DNA of 64,000 nucleotides, taken from contig JADGJT010000013.1 in assembly GCA_027604005.1 (NCBI GenBank), positions 62,001 to 126,000 on the forward strand, read 5' to 3'. Source of the DNA: Dinochytrium kinnereticum (taxonomy: Eukaryota > Chytridiomycota > Chytridiomycetes > Chytridiales > Chytridiaceae). Positions 47,974 to 58,189 of this stretch are shown one piece after another. The notes beneath the pieces are model-generated. The model saw only the letters and a list, made by a program, of their open reading frames with translations, was not told where the DNA came from and did no database searches. A program made the translations under genes and the position numbers. How positions within the stretch are numbered: position 1 is the stretch's first letter; each line of letters begins with the position of its first letter.

Positions 47974-49330
47974 TCACATGTCAGTGGCAACCTCGCTCGT
48001 GGGGATGAACGCAGACACAACATCTGTCAGCGTCAACACGCCAACAGGTCGGTCGTTCGCTCCCTGAACCCACACTCGGTGAATCTTGCTATCAACCATG
48101 GTCTTGACTGCAGTTGAGAGTCTATCCCTCGGCGTAACTACGCGAAGCTGGTCAGCCTTAATCTGATCAGGATTCCTGTGAGTGCGCGTCTCGAGATAAC
48201 TGAAAACAGGCATCAGGAGCGCGCCAAGTGACTCCCTGTCAGCTGTGATGCCGCGGAGATCCGAGGCTGACAGGTTGGCCACCAGTCCACCGTGCGCATC
48301 AACCACAGCAACCGCGCCAACCCTGTGCATGTACATGACCCGGAACGCCGCAATGGCGGTGAACGAGTCAGGAACCATGACAACATTTTGGATCTTGCTG
48401 CCCAAATTGCTCGTCGATCCCTTGATTACGTCCGGCCTGATGACCTGGTTGGGGTCATCCCGACGTTGAATCTGCTGAACGCGTTCGCAGATCTCGTACA
48501 CGGGTGTCGAGAGGATAGTGGTGGTGGCCTGAGGTGCAATGACATCGCGATGGTCGAGGAGCCAGGCGACTAGGTCTGTTTGGGTGACCATAACGACTGC
48601 TGAGCCAGGAATCGGGTTGGGCTTGTCAGCCAAGACGGAGGCGACAATGGCATCGTCGTCGATGATGAGCATACGGTGATACTTTAGAAGCATCTGAACG
48701 AGGGACGACAGGGGGTCACTTGAGTGGAGAGTCCACGACACTGCAGACTCAGCAGTGTAGCCCACGATCTCACCAACTATTCGTTATTTTAAGTTACATG
48801 GCCGAACAGTGAAGGAGGAAAACTTACTTGGAGTGTTGAAGTAGGTATTGGTGTCCTCCTCAATTTCAATCCACCTTTTGAATTCGGCCGTTTGGGAATC
48901 GTCCGAGGCAGACTCCATCTTATCAAAGACCTTTTGGAAAACAGACCACGCCATAATGTCGTAGATTGATACGATACCTGAATTTGAACTTCATAAGTAT
49001 ACATGCGCTCGCAGCACTAGGAGGTCTCCAAAGCACCCATAGAAAAAAAAAACACCCACCCACAAACTCCTTCCCTTCCTGCCCCTCGCCAGGAATGCGG
49101 TAGACTGGCACGGCGAGGATGTCGTTAGACGCAAGAATCTGAAGGACGCCTCTAACAGGCTCCTCCTCAGAAACCGAAACAAGCTCCACGACAGAGCTCT
49201 GTTGATGTCTTCGGGTCTTCCTGTGGGTTAAGAGAGAGGCGATGGGTGTGTTGTGGAGGGCCCTCAGGACCTCATGGCTGGCATCCTTCAAGGCGTCGAA
49301 GCTGCCCATTGCATTTGCTGTTGCGGCCAT
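47974..49330 (-). CDS. Four-CBS-domain protein (AMPK gamma/SNF4-like)
   Basis: Paired CBS (Bateman) domains bind adenine nucleotides and regulate a partner. The product of about 400 residues has SFDALKDASHEVLRALHNTP, then CBS units around VVELVSVSEEEPVRGVLQIL, GIVSIYDIMAW, VSWTLHSSDPLSSLVQMLLK, VTQTDLVAWLLDH, VMVPDSFTAIAAFRVMYMHR, VDAHGGLVANLSASDLRGI, and the last unit VVTPRDRLSTAVKTMVDSKI with VGVLTLTDVVSAFIP. Each unit ends in the usual (G/T)xxSxxD-type motif. Spacing fits AMPK gamma, but the sequence also suits fungal CBS proteins of the Sds23 type, so I give no symbol. Two introns near 48780-48822 and 48976-49065 join the exons. The start MAATANAMGS is the first ATG. Confidence 0.78.
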
Positions 49331-49656
49331 TATTCTTATTTTCTCTGATTGCTATGCTGTTTTGGAACCTAACCCCGCCTCCTTTTTATAGCTACTTATA
49401 GCACAGGGTGGGGGAGGCAACAGCAGTCACGTTCGCGAAATGAGAATTTTTGACTCATATTTTTTCGAATCGCGTCAGAAGTGATGGCTGAAGTCACCTC
49501 ACTTTTCTAATGTCCCACACACGTTGTGGCCAACAATGATGTTGGGGTTGAAGGTTGCCTTCGCGATAGAAAGAATGCAGAGTTGCGCACGATAAAAGAG
49601 AGTCTTTAATAATGTAAGTATGGACATCAGGACTGAATTCAGCTGTGTGCTGGCGG
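49331..49656. promoter_or_regulatory. Intergenic upstream of the CBS gene and downstream of enkurin
   Basis: 326 bp holding the CBS-gene promoter and the enkurin 3' end. No coding exon or repeat was recognised. Confidence 0.45.
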
Positions 49657-50849
49657 TCATCGGAAGGCAGAGTTGAAGTTCACAAGAATGTTGGGGTGAG
49701 AAAACTTGGCAATGTGGTCTTCAAGGTGCTTGAGCTGCTGCTCCATATTCACTTTCCTGGAGTCAAGAAAAGGAAAATATTTGTTGGCAAGTGTCATATC
49801 AAAACAAAGCCTCACAAAAGTGCAACGAATTTTAAACGACTCTAAATGCCAGGACAGGAAAAGAAAACGCGCCCGTAACATATCGCTCACCTGGCGATCT
49901 TTGGCACAGTATCTACAGTCAAACTCAGCTTCTGATAGTCACTGTTCAGCTTTTCCCAGTTGGCCTTCAACCCCTCCAATATCCTTATCCTCTCATCCTC
50001 AGGAAGTGGTACCAATCCATCTTTTGTGGGCATGTTGGCCGTTTCCTCCTTCTTCTGCTGCTCCAATTCTTCCTTGACCTTTTCCATCTGCTTCTGGCGC
50101 TTAATAAGGTAGTTGGGAGCTATGCCGTAGTCCTTCTTATGGCGATATTCGACAGAGTTATCACTGGGTTTCTTTGAGGCTGCTATGTGTTAAACACGTG
50201 TGTATTTCTTTAGGCTTGTTACCTGAGTTGATGTTGTCCAGCGCATTCAACTTGATAAAATCCTTCTTCGTTGGGGGGGGGGCCTTTCCAGGCTCTTTTG
50301 GAACAGGCGCCTTTCGAACGCTTCTGTCAGGCTGATAGCTTTCACCTATTGGAAGAAGGCCGAAGCCAATAAGGAAACAAGACACGAATGACAAGACTCC
50401 ATCACAACAGCAAAAACCACAGACTCTCTCTGATCCCTACCATGCGGTTTGAGCTTCTCACGATCTCCCTTCTTAAGGTAACCGTCGGTCCTGTGAACCT
50501 CAACTTTGGCGGGACCCATAGAAGCCGCCTCCTTCTTCCCAGTCACATACTCAGCCTTAGCTTGACTGGCAAACTTTGATCTGTACATGTTCTGCTTCGC
50601 AGGCGGGGTGTACTCTACAGGGATCAACGAGTAAACAGACTCCTCGAACACGTCTGCGGGAGTGGGGTTATGATGAACAATCTTTCCGCCGTTATTGGCC
50701 GCGCCAGAGGTGGATGCCGAGTTCATGGACCCACTGCCGTTTGAGGAGGAATCACCATGATCCAAGATTCCTTGCGGGAGTCCCGTGGGCGCCTTGGAGG
50801 CTGCGGAGACAGCTGATGCGACAGCACCCCGTTGCGGCGGAGCTGGCAT
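49657..50849 (-). CDS. ENKUR: Enkurin, flagellar/ciliary calmodulin-binding protein
   Basis: Enkurin is an axonemal microtubule-inner protein that also binds TRP channels and calmodulin. The N-terminal exon contains FEESVYSLIPVEY (human FEESVYNLIP), then YRSKF, then ASMGPAKVEVHRTDGYLKKG (human KTMGPAKVEVPSPKDFLKKH). Later exons contain a proline-rich APVPKEPGKAPPPTKKDFIK, then KKDYGIAPNYLIKRQKQ (human KKDYGVTPEYICKRNEE), then PLPEDERIRILEGLKANWE, then YQKLSLTVDTVPK, and the last helix EQQLKHLEDHIAKFSHPNI. Order and spacing match the whole family, with a Ser/Asn-rich N-terminal addition. The start is the first ATG, MPAPPQRG. Two to four short introns are present. This is a clear sign of a motile flagellum. 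Confidence 0.92.
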
Positions 50850-50918
50850 TGCGTGAAGACTGGAGATGGAGGTGGAAGGGGTTTTGACAAGGACTCTTTT
50901 TTGATGACAATCGTCGTT

Positions 50919-51749
50919 CTACAAGATTTCCTTCAACCATTTTTCAACAACCGAAACGGCCCATGCCTCACCCATCGAAAGGTGCGCATTGATGCCCACG
51001 CTCGACAGATGCGACGATTTCGAAGGCATTGACGATACGCGACCTTCTACCCACACGTCACCGCCGTATCTTTCCCCAAATGCTCCAATGTGCGGGTGGC
51101 AGAAGGGGTCGTCCTCTGCCCCAATTGTGAGAAGAGGGAACCCTGTCACATCTGCAGACTCCAAATTAGGGGACTGTGTCAGATATCTGCCTAATAGTGA
51201 TGATGACGTCGAAACATCGAGAGTAGTGTCTGGTTGGTTTGGCGATCTAGCGTGCAGAACCGATATTAGCGTGGCCATTGTCTCATTTGAGACATCCCCC
51301 GTCCATGGGCTCATCAATACCCCGGCTTTAGCTGGATGAGATTCAAGGTATCTTAACATGGCAAGGCATCCAAGCCCATGCCCTACAAGGATCGGTATAC
51401 CCTCAGTGCTCAATGCAGCGTCTCGAATCCCTTACATAGCATCAGGACGATAGGTAAACGCCAACGAAAATCCACCTTGTTCCAGAGCTCTGTCAAGCAT
51501 TTCAGGCTTGAATCTTAGCGGCCCCATTTGCTGCAGCACTGGTCTCATGTCCATGCTGAGTGACCGAAATCCAGCTTTTGCCAATATGATCTGCAACGGT
51601 GTCCAGACGTCCGGAACCAAGCATGGTGCGGCGAGCATGAGCACTGGTGACGGATGAATTCGCGCGGCACCAGGCGGAGGAGCAACCATTAGCCCTCGCT
51701 TTGTGATGTTTGCTGCGGTCCCATAGAACCGACCAATTTTGGTTGGCAT
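50919..51749 (-). CDS. Alpha/beta hydrolase, possibly mitochondrial
   Basis: An alpha/beta-hydrolase-fold protein of about 260 residues. Blocks are VLMLAAPCLVPDVWTPL, AKAGFRSLSMDMRPV, and the nucleophile-elbow region IPILVGHGLGCLAML, where the expected GxSxG reads GHGLG. VLMSPWTGD, LLTIGAEDDPFCHPH and HLSMGEAWAVSVVEKWL follow. The central Ser of the elbow is Gly, so it may lack esterase activity or be a scaffold. An in-frame TAA at 51432-51434 is removed if a 55-nt GT-AG intron (LDRALEQ to DAALSTEG) is spliced. The N-terminus MPTKIGRFYGTAANITKRG is basic and hydroxylated, like a mitochondrial presequence. It does not match a named family for me. Confidence 0.62.
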
Positions 51750-51895
51750 TTTGCGTGTGAATTTGTTGCAAGTGAGCGTTGCTTGACAAGCCAGACCATC
51801 AACACATCGTCGGAAGGGACAACGCTATGACCCGTGACAGCCGACGAGAGGAGCGAAGGCGAGGATTGGGGTGGGTGTCATAATGCTCTTTAATT

Positions 51896-53622
51896 ATGCT
51901 GACAGATCATAGCGGACATCAAGTCAAGCCTCGAGCTTTCACAATACAGAAACCACTTTCTGTACAAAGTCCAAAAATCACAAAGCACCAAGTAACCTCT
52001 AAGGCTACAGCTTCTCCTGCGAAAAAACCGAGTCGCAAGTCCACTCATTTTACACAGTCAACTAAGACTCCTCGGAAGTCAGCGCCGGCCGCCAATGGAG
52101 GCACTGAAGAAGTGGATTCAACTCAAACAGATCTCGGGAAGGACGAAGATGAGAAAGTTAGAGAACAGGGCAAGAGGAGGACAAGGTTAAGCTATAAATC
52201 CAGTGGTAGATATCTTTTTTTGTTTTCTAAAACGTTCGCCATTGCCCTTTTCCGCCCATTTCCGCCCATTTTTCACACTCTGACTATGACACTTCTTCTA
52301 AGGCACGCATCCTATCGTGAAATTCCAATTCGGCGGAGACGTTGCATCAAATATGATCACCGAAGCTCCAGAGAAAGACGCACCAAAGGAATCCCGACCC
52401 ACCAACACCAAACTTCGCGCTATTGACCCGAAGTCCATCTCCGACAGGCTCGCCCCCTCTACCACACCAAAGCTGGCCTCTAATTTACCAAATGCTGCCA
52501 GCGATGACGTTGCTCACGCAGAAATAACTGCACCTCCCAGGACAAGTCAAAGACGATCCCGAAAAAGAGTGACGGAACTTCCAGCTGACATAACGCCAGA
52601 CTTAGGAAACGACGCGTTTGTGTTCAAGAAGAAGAAAAGGCAGAAAAGAGGGGTTCTTGAGACGGCAGCTGGATCTGATGAGCCTTCCTCAGAATCTGTG
52701 AAGTCTGGGAAGGCAGCTGGCGACGGTGTTGATTCGGATGAGATCCGCGGCTCTGGGTCGAGTTCCCCTACCAAAACCAAGTCTCAAGCTGAAAAGGCGC
52801 AATTTGAGAACTGTGTCGGAGGCAATCAGGGCAAAGAATCAACCATAACTATTGCGGAGGCAAAAGAGAAGAAATCTGCAGCTGCCAGAGCAGCAGAGAA
52901 GTATTCTGTTGCAGAGATTGCTACCGAGCCAGATGTCATCCCTAATCTTAAGGTCCGAATTAACCTAAAGGACCTCGATTCCATCTTAAAAACGGTTTTC
53001 AAAGTTTTGAGGTAAGCATATCAACATCCTTTTAGAAAAATAACCCGATCATCGCAACTCTTCTTATTTCTACCGTCTCAGCCGAAGGCCAAAAAAACAG
53101 AGCGTCGTCATGTCGGATTTTCGGAAGGAAATTCTTCAGGAGCTTTCGACATCTCAGTAGACCCGAAAGGTCCGACTCCGTTGCTTTCGCGCATTGTGAG
53201 CGCTCAGAAAGACATGCATGAATCAGTCAATGAGTGCTCCTGTTGTCCTTTCTGTCGCTAAAATGTTTGTCACAAACCAAAAACAAAAATTGCCAAAAAT
53301 AATGACATCTCTGATGATGGTCCAAACAAACACCACCGCCGATGCGGAGGCAACGCATTGCGACGCCAGCGACTTCCTGAGCAAGGAGACCCTGGTTTCT
53401 GAATCGAACGGGGATAATTCAATAGACGTGATTGATCTGGAACCGCCCGTCGCAACAACCACCATCCCTCTGCCTTCAGGCACCTCTGCTACTGGTCGGT
53501 CGAGGATGAGTAGTGTCAACAGCACGATGAGCATGGCGAGTGCTGGCACACGAGAAAAGAGATGTAATAGTCCTAAGCGAGGGGACAGTCGGGCAGGAGG
53601 TGTTATTGGTGGACAGAGGTGA
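51896..53622 (+). CDS. Basic Ser/Lys-rich protein, unrecognised; 3' structure unsure
   Basis: Exon 1 (MLTDHSGHQVKPRAFTIQKP to KRRTRLSYKSSG) and exon 2 (VKFQFGGDVASNM to INLKDLDSILKTVFKVL) are both low complexity, rich in K, S, P and E, with RRSRKRVTELPADITPD and a basic cluster FVFKKKKRQKRG. A further exon near 53090-53260 reads either RRPKKQSVVMSDFRKEILQ or, in another frame, PKAKKTERRHVGFSEGNSS to CSCCPFCR. An open frame at 53218-53622 (SNGDNSIDVIDLEPPVAT and so on) may be the last exon. I cannot fix the splices. The composition suggests a nuclear, possibly chromatin or kinetochore-linked protein. BUB2 starts 29 bp after this frame ends. Confidence 0.45.
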
Positions 53623-53650
53623 GCTTTCTCGTAGCCGCGGACTCCAAATT

Positions 53651-55753
53651 ATGATTGATAACAATAACTCTAACTATAGCAGGTCAACCACTGACCTCCG
53701 CTCTGCAAATCGGCCCCGTAACGCCTGGGACTCCTCCACAGCCGTCAGAAAACCCGTTAAGACATCTTCAATTATTACTACCTCATCCTCCCAATCTATC
53801 TTCTACCGAGGCAACCACTCCACCCCAACCTCTCGGAAAGTCTCCAAAACCTCCCTTCAACCACCCACAATCACCGCATTCCCAACATCAACAACCGAAT
53901 CATTTGTGGATGCCACCGAGAGCGAACCAACACCACGAGCAACTATTGCTTCCCCGCGGAAACCTCGAAACCCACTACCCCATGCCTCCTCCGTGCCTTC
54001 CTTGCAGAAGAAGCCATGGGGTGTTGGAGATGGAGGTCAGAATAGACGAGTCAGTGGAGGTGGGCCTCTTCATCGTGGGTCCATGGATCATATCGCGGAT
54101 CCGGCTCATAGAGCTTCGGTTGGATCTGTACCTTTGAGGACTGGATCTCAGCAGTCACTTCGATCTTCTCAGTCTGCTCCGGCTTTGAATCGGGGAAAGG
54201 CAGCTATTGCTTCTGCTAGAAGAGTTTTGAAGGAGCAGTATGAGAGTTTGTTAAGTTGCAGGAATCCTTCAGAAAGGGAGTTGAGGGAATCTTTAAGGAA
54301 GTTAAGAAAAATGGTTTTGTTTGAGGGGATACCAGATCTGGATGAAGTATGGATTTATCCTCGGTTTTCTTTCTCTCTTAGCTTTCATCCTGCCTACTCG
54401 TTATATTGCAAGTATCTAATTATTTTTTAACATTATCTTTCCTGTGACAGCCCAGCTCCCTCTCGAAGTCTACCGCATGTTCTCTTCGCGGAAGAATATG
54501 GAAAGCTCTTTTGGGAATATATCGCGTTTCCGCCTTAGAATACGTGACTCTTGCTAGTCGGGGTCCCTGTGACGTCTACGATAAGATAAAGAACGACACA
54601 TTCAGAACCCTCGCTACAGACACAAAATTCATGAGAAAAGTAAACGAGGGTATGATTGCAAGGGTTCTAAATGCTTTTGTGTGGAAGGCGAAAGGTTTGT
54701 ATCTTTCTTTGCTGCTTTATCACTCTTTTCTATTGAATTTAACATGTCTTTCCTTCCCAATAATAGATCAACCACCTAGTAGGTTGATCAACCTGAAGTT
54801 CTCATACGTTCAGGGTATGAACGTTATGCTGGCGCCTTTCCTCTATGTGATGCCCGAGCTCGACGCGTACTTTACCTTTACCTCCTTCATTCACCATACC
54901 TGTCCTTTATATGTTCAGCCTGCACTGGAAGGCGTGCATTGTGGTATCAAGGTATGATTTTATCTTGCTTTGAGAGCAAAGGCATAACCACTCATATCGG
55001 TAAAACAGCTTCTAGAAAAATGCATGAAGATAGCCGATCCAACTCTCTACAGATCTCTTCGTAGCAAGAATCTCCACCCTATCACCTATGCCTTTCCCTG
55101 TAAGCACAACCCTACCAGCCCTTCCAACCTTCTTCATTTAACATTATGCATCTATTTAAAAGCCGTCATGACGTTTTGCGCGTGTACCCAGCCTTTGACC
55201 GAAGTTCTGAAGCTGTGGGATTTCCTGTTGTCGTATGGAGTACATCTCAATATTCTTTGCATCATCGCACAACTGATTCTGATCAGAGATGAACTGATTG
55301 GATCACCAAGGTAACCATGGTTCACGTTATGTCTTAATCGCCATCTACTTTCGGGATGGGCATTCTCTCATACTCCACCTTCTTTATCTTTATGAAACCA
55401 GTCCGATAAAGCTCCTCCGAACCCTTCCCGACCTAAACGCGAAATCTGTCGTCAATATAGCACTCACTCTTATTCCCCTTCTCCCGGAAAGTCTCTACGA
55501 CATGCTCGTTAGGCATCCCTTTGGTAAGTCTCTTGCTCTCATACATTGAGCGCTCCTTTTTTCTAATTTATAACTTTGTCCAGACCCGATGATCAATGAT
55601 TTTATTCTGCCAGAGACCTTAGAGTTGGAGGAGGAGGAACTCATGTCTAGCCTTTATGTCCAGCAGGGTGGGGTTGCTTCCCGAAGCCCTTTTGATGCTT
55701 GGCCGTCCTTTGGGGGGATGGAGTCTGGGGAAGGGATTGCTGGTCGAACGTAG
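53651..55753 (+). CDS. BUB2: BUB2/Cdc16-type TBC GAP (spindle position checkpoint)
   Basis: BUB2 with BFA1 is the GAP for the Tem1 GTPase and blocks mitotic exit until the spindle is placed. The TBC part begins ARRVLKEQYESLLS and contains RGRIWKALLGIYRV, then the IxxDxxR arginine-finger motif IKNDTFRTL, then FSYVQGMNVMLAPFLYVMPE (the glutamine finger YVQ), CPLYVQPALEGVHCGIKLL, ACTQPLTEVLKLWDFLLSYG and SPIKLLRTLPDLNAKSV, as in yeast Bub2. A Ser/Thr/Pro-rich N-terminal extension of about 180 residues is unusual for the family. The start ATG (53651) is the first in frame. Short introns near 54345-54450, 54694-54765, 54952-55009 and 55100-55165 fit. The C-terminus is acidic, LELEEEELMSSLYVQ. It stops at TAG 55751-55753. 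Confidence 0.87.
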
Positions 55754-56556
55754 GCTTTTTGGCATTCTTTCTGAATGCTAGAAAGTTGATGGGATTATAT
55801 CTTTTTGAGTGTCTTATCAAAAAAAAAAAAAAAAAGAAGAGGCGAACCAATCCTTTTTTCCTTCTCTATTTGCTATGTGAGTCTTTTGGTGGGGGGTTCA
55901 AGTATTGTCGAATTCTTTCTGTAGCTATTTTACGAATAAGAAAGCGTGAATATTTGTAAACTCCCTGGCAAATTGACGACAAGCATCACATGAAGAATGA
56001 GGGAGAAACTTGGCGAGTCATTATTAGTAGTTTCAAAGAGCATGAGGTGGAAAAGGAGAAAAGAGGCGAATCTGAAAGATGGTGAAATCACCCATGGAAA
56101 ATACGGTTAAACATCAAAATATCCGCGAGAAGAGGTGGAAGAAATAGGCTTAGGAAGGATGAGGGAGACAGTCGCGGAAGTCATGAGGAGAAAATAAAGC
56201 TAGATAAAAAGAAAGAAAAAAGAGGTCGCAGGCATTTGAAGTAGAAAGAGAAGAAAAGACGCCGCACAAGGGAAAGGAACATCAAATCGCTATTTCTTTT
56301 CTTATTCCTTTTTTTCTCTCTTGTTGTCCCTGAACGAGAACAACCCAGCAAAAACATAATGAAAAAGGCTGCGACATTATTGCGATGAAGGGGAGAAAGT
56401 GGAAGCCAAAGAAGAAGCTAAGCATGTGCATGGATCAGAAGAAAGTGAAATCGAAATCAACAAGAAAGACGGAGTCATCAAAGAATGCCAGGCAGATACG
56501 AGAACGAGAAAAAAAATAATTCAACAAACCAGCCAACTCAAATACTCTTTCAGCCC
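55754..56556. other. Intergenic, purine-rich; between BUB2 and LEA2-like gene 2
   Basis: The two genes converge here. From about 55970 to 56500 the + strand is strongly purine-rich (GAAGAG-type), again giving a pyrimidine-rich minus-strand transcript. No exon was recognised. A poly-A tract lies near 55820. Confidence 0.5.
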
Positions 56557-58189
56557 CTAGCCAAACACCTGCTGCAAGATTTCAATAATTGTCTGATTGC
56601 CTCCACTTGTTTGAGTACTATCGACAAGTGCCTGCAACTGCTCGTCCGACGCGGGGCATCTAATCAGAACGCTATTTGCCACCCTCGGATAGTACCCCAA
56701 CGGCGACAAGCTCTTCACATAGCTCACAGCATCATAAGAAACTCTTGCCGGTCTCGGAATCGGTCGAGTGATCCCACAGACTTGCAGCAGCTCTGAGAAC
56801 CCAGGGTCCTTAAGAAGTCCAACTCGACGGTCGGGTTCATACAAAAGATCAAAGTTCATGGCGAAGGTAACGTTGGTGCGGGACGGGAAAATCAGGCCGC
56901 CACCCCTACTGCCTGTACCTATACTAGGGTTGTAGGAGGGAACGTAGTTCGGGTCTGTGTTGTTTGGCGGCGGGCCGATGAATTTCGCGAGGTCAAGTGA
57001 AGATGGGGGCCGCCCTCTGTCGACCTCAGATCTGTTAACGTTGAGGTTGGCCTGGATTTGCGTAAGAATTGGTTTAGTCTTGGTTTAAATGCGGAACAGG
57101 ACAAAGAACACTTACATTAATGTCCAACTTCTCCAACTCAAGATCGTAAGGGTTGGGGTTGTATATGCTAACTTGCATCACTAGGCGAACCTTTGCTGTC
57201 ACATAATTCAAATTATCGCCTGCATTGGGAGGCAAAGTGAACGAGTAAGACGGCCGACCATCATCCGCAAGGGTAAGGTTCAGCACGCGAATCTCTGGAA
57301 ACCTGTTCCAAATAGTCCATATTAATACTGAGGAGGCCTAATGATGCAAGAATCATGACACATTGAGCAATACGTACCGAGGCCAATAGATGTACCCAAC
57401 TGGCACGCAGACAATAATTAAAATACCAACGACAATGGCAGCGATAAACCATCCTCGTCGAGTCTTCATCTTCTTGCTGTGAAGAGCAGCTTCATGGTCA
57501 GATTCCACCGGAACACTCCTTTGGAAGGGCCAGCACCCAGCTTTCCTTGTAACAGGAGCGGAAGCCTCAAGGCGATGGGCCTCAATCGACTTGGGAGACG
57601 TGAAGTCATCAGTCGGCTTCTCGGATTCCACCATCGATAACTGCCTCCTGCTCAGGCTAACATGCATGGGGCTCCCAGCAGATTGAGAATCGTTCACAGA
57701 GGCTTTTCTTATAACATCAGCTTTCCATGCAATCACCTGCGAATGGAAGCGACCGCCAAGAGTGGGAGACGATGCAGTGGTTTCTGGGGACGATGAAGGT
57801 TGCTCTGATGTAGCGATGTGAGGGGGGACGGGAGAGAGCCGGGAAGGAAGGGAATCCGTGCTGGAGGCCTCAGCTGCTGGGGCTAAGGTATCGTTTTGAG
57901 ATCGGATGGAGGGGGCTTTGACAGAGAGAGGAAGAAGGGTTGGCTCTGCGAAGTCATCTTTAGGGGGTGAAGGCAGGGGAGGGGAGGAGGGGGCAGCCGA
58001 ATTGAATGATTCTGATGATGCAGTCAGAAAAAGCGACGGAGCTGCATCCAATTTAGAGGATCCATCTGTGGAAGGATGGGGTGGATTCATCTCAGCACTC
58101 CCCTGCGCAGATTGATTAGGGACGCCATTGATGCTGTCTGCATCAGGGGAGGCAGGCGTGGTGCTCATGGCTGTTGCTGGTGTGGTCAT
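56557..58189 (-). CDS. LEA2-like single-pass membrane protein 2
   Basis: Same layout as the protein at 45341-47510. The N-terminus, about 240 residues rich in S, P, T and A (MTTPATAMSTTPASPDADS), is followed by a cytosolic basic anchor KKMKTRRGW and the membrane helix FIAAIVVGILIIVCVPVGYI. The outer domain has EIRVLNLTLADDGRPSYSF, KVRLVMQVSIYNPNPYDLEL (typical LEA2 beta pattern NPNPYDLE) and FAMNFDLLYEPDRRVGLL, and ends TIIEILQQVFG. The first ATG in frame is at 58187-58189; the longer open frame upstream begins with TTG. Two introns near 57065-57115 and 57305-57380 join the outer exons. Function unknown; a paralogous pair with gene 1 is likely, but not shown here. Confidence 0.7.

Noticed and set aside
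51430..51436. In-frame TAA inside the alpha/beta hydrolase, suggesting a pseudogene
   Set aside because: A 55-nt GT-AG intron covers the stop and joins LDRALEQ to DAALSTEG in frame, so the gene can be intact.
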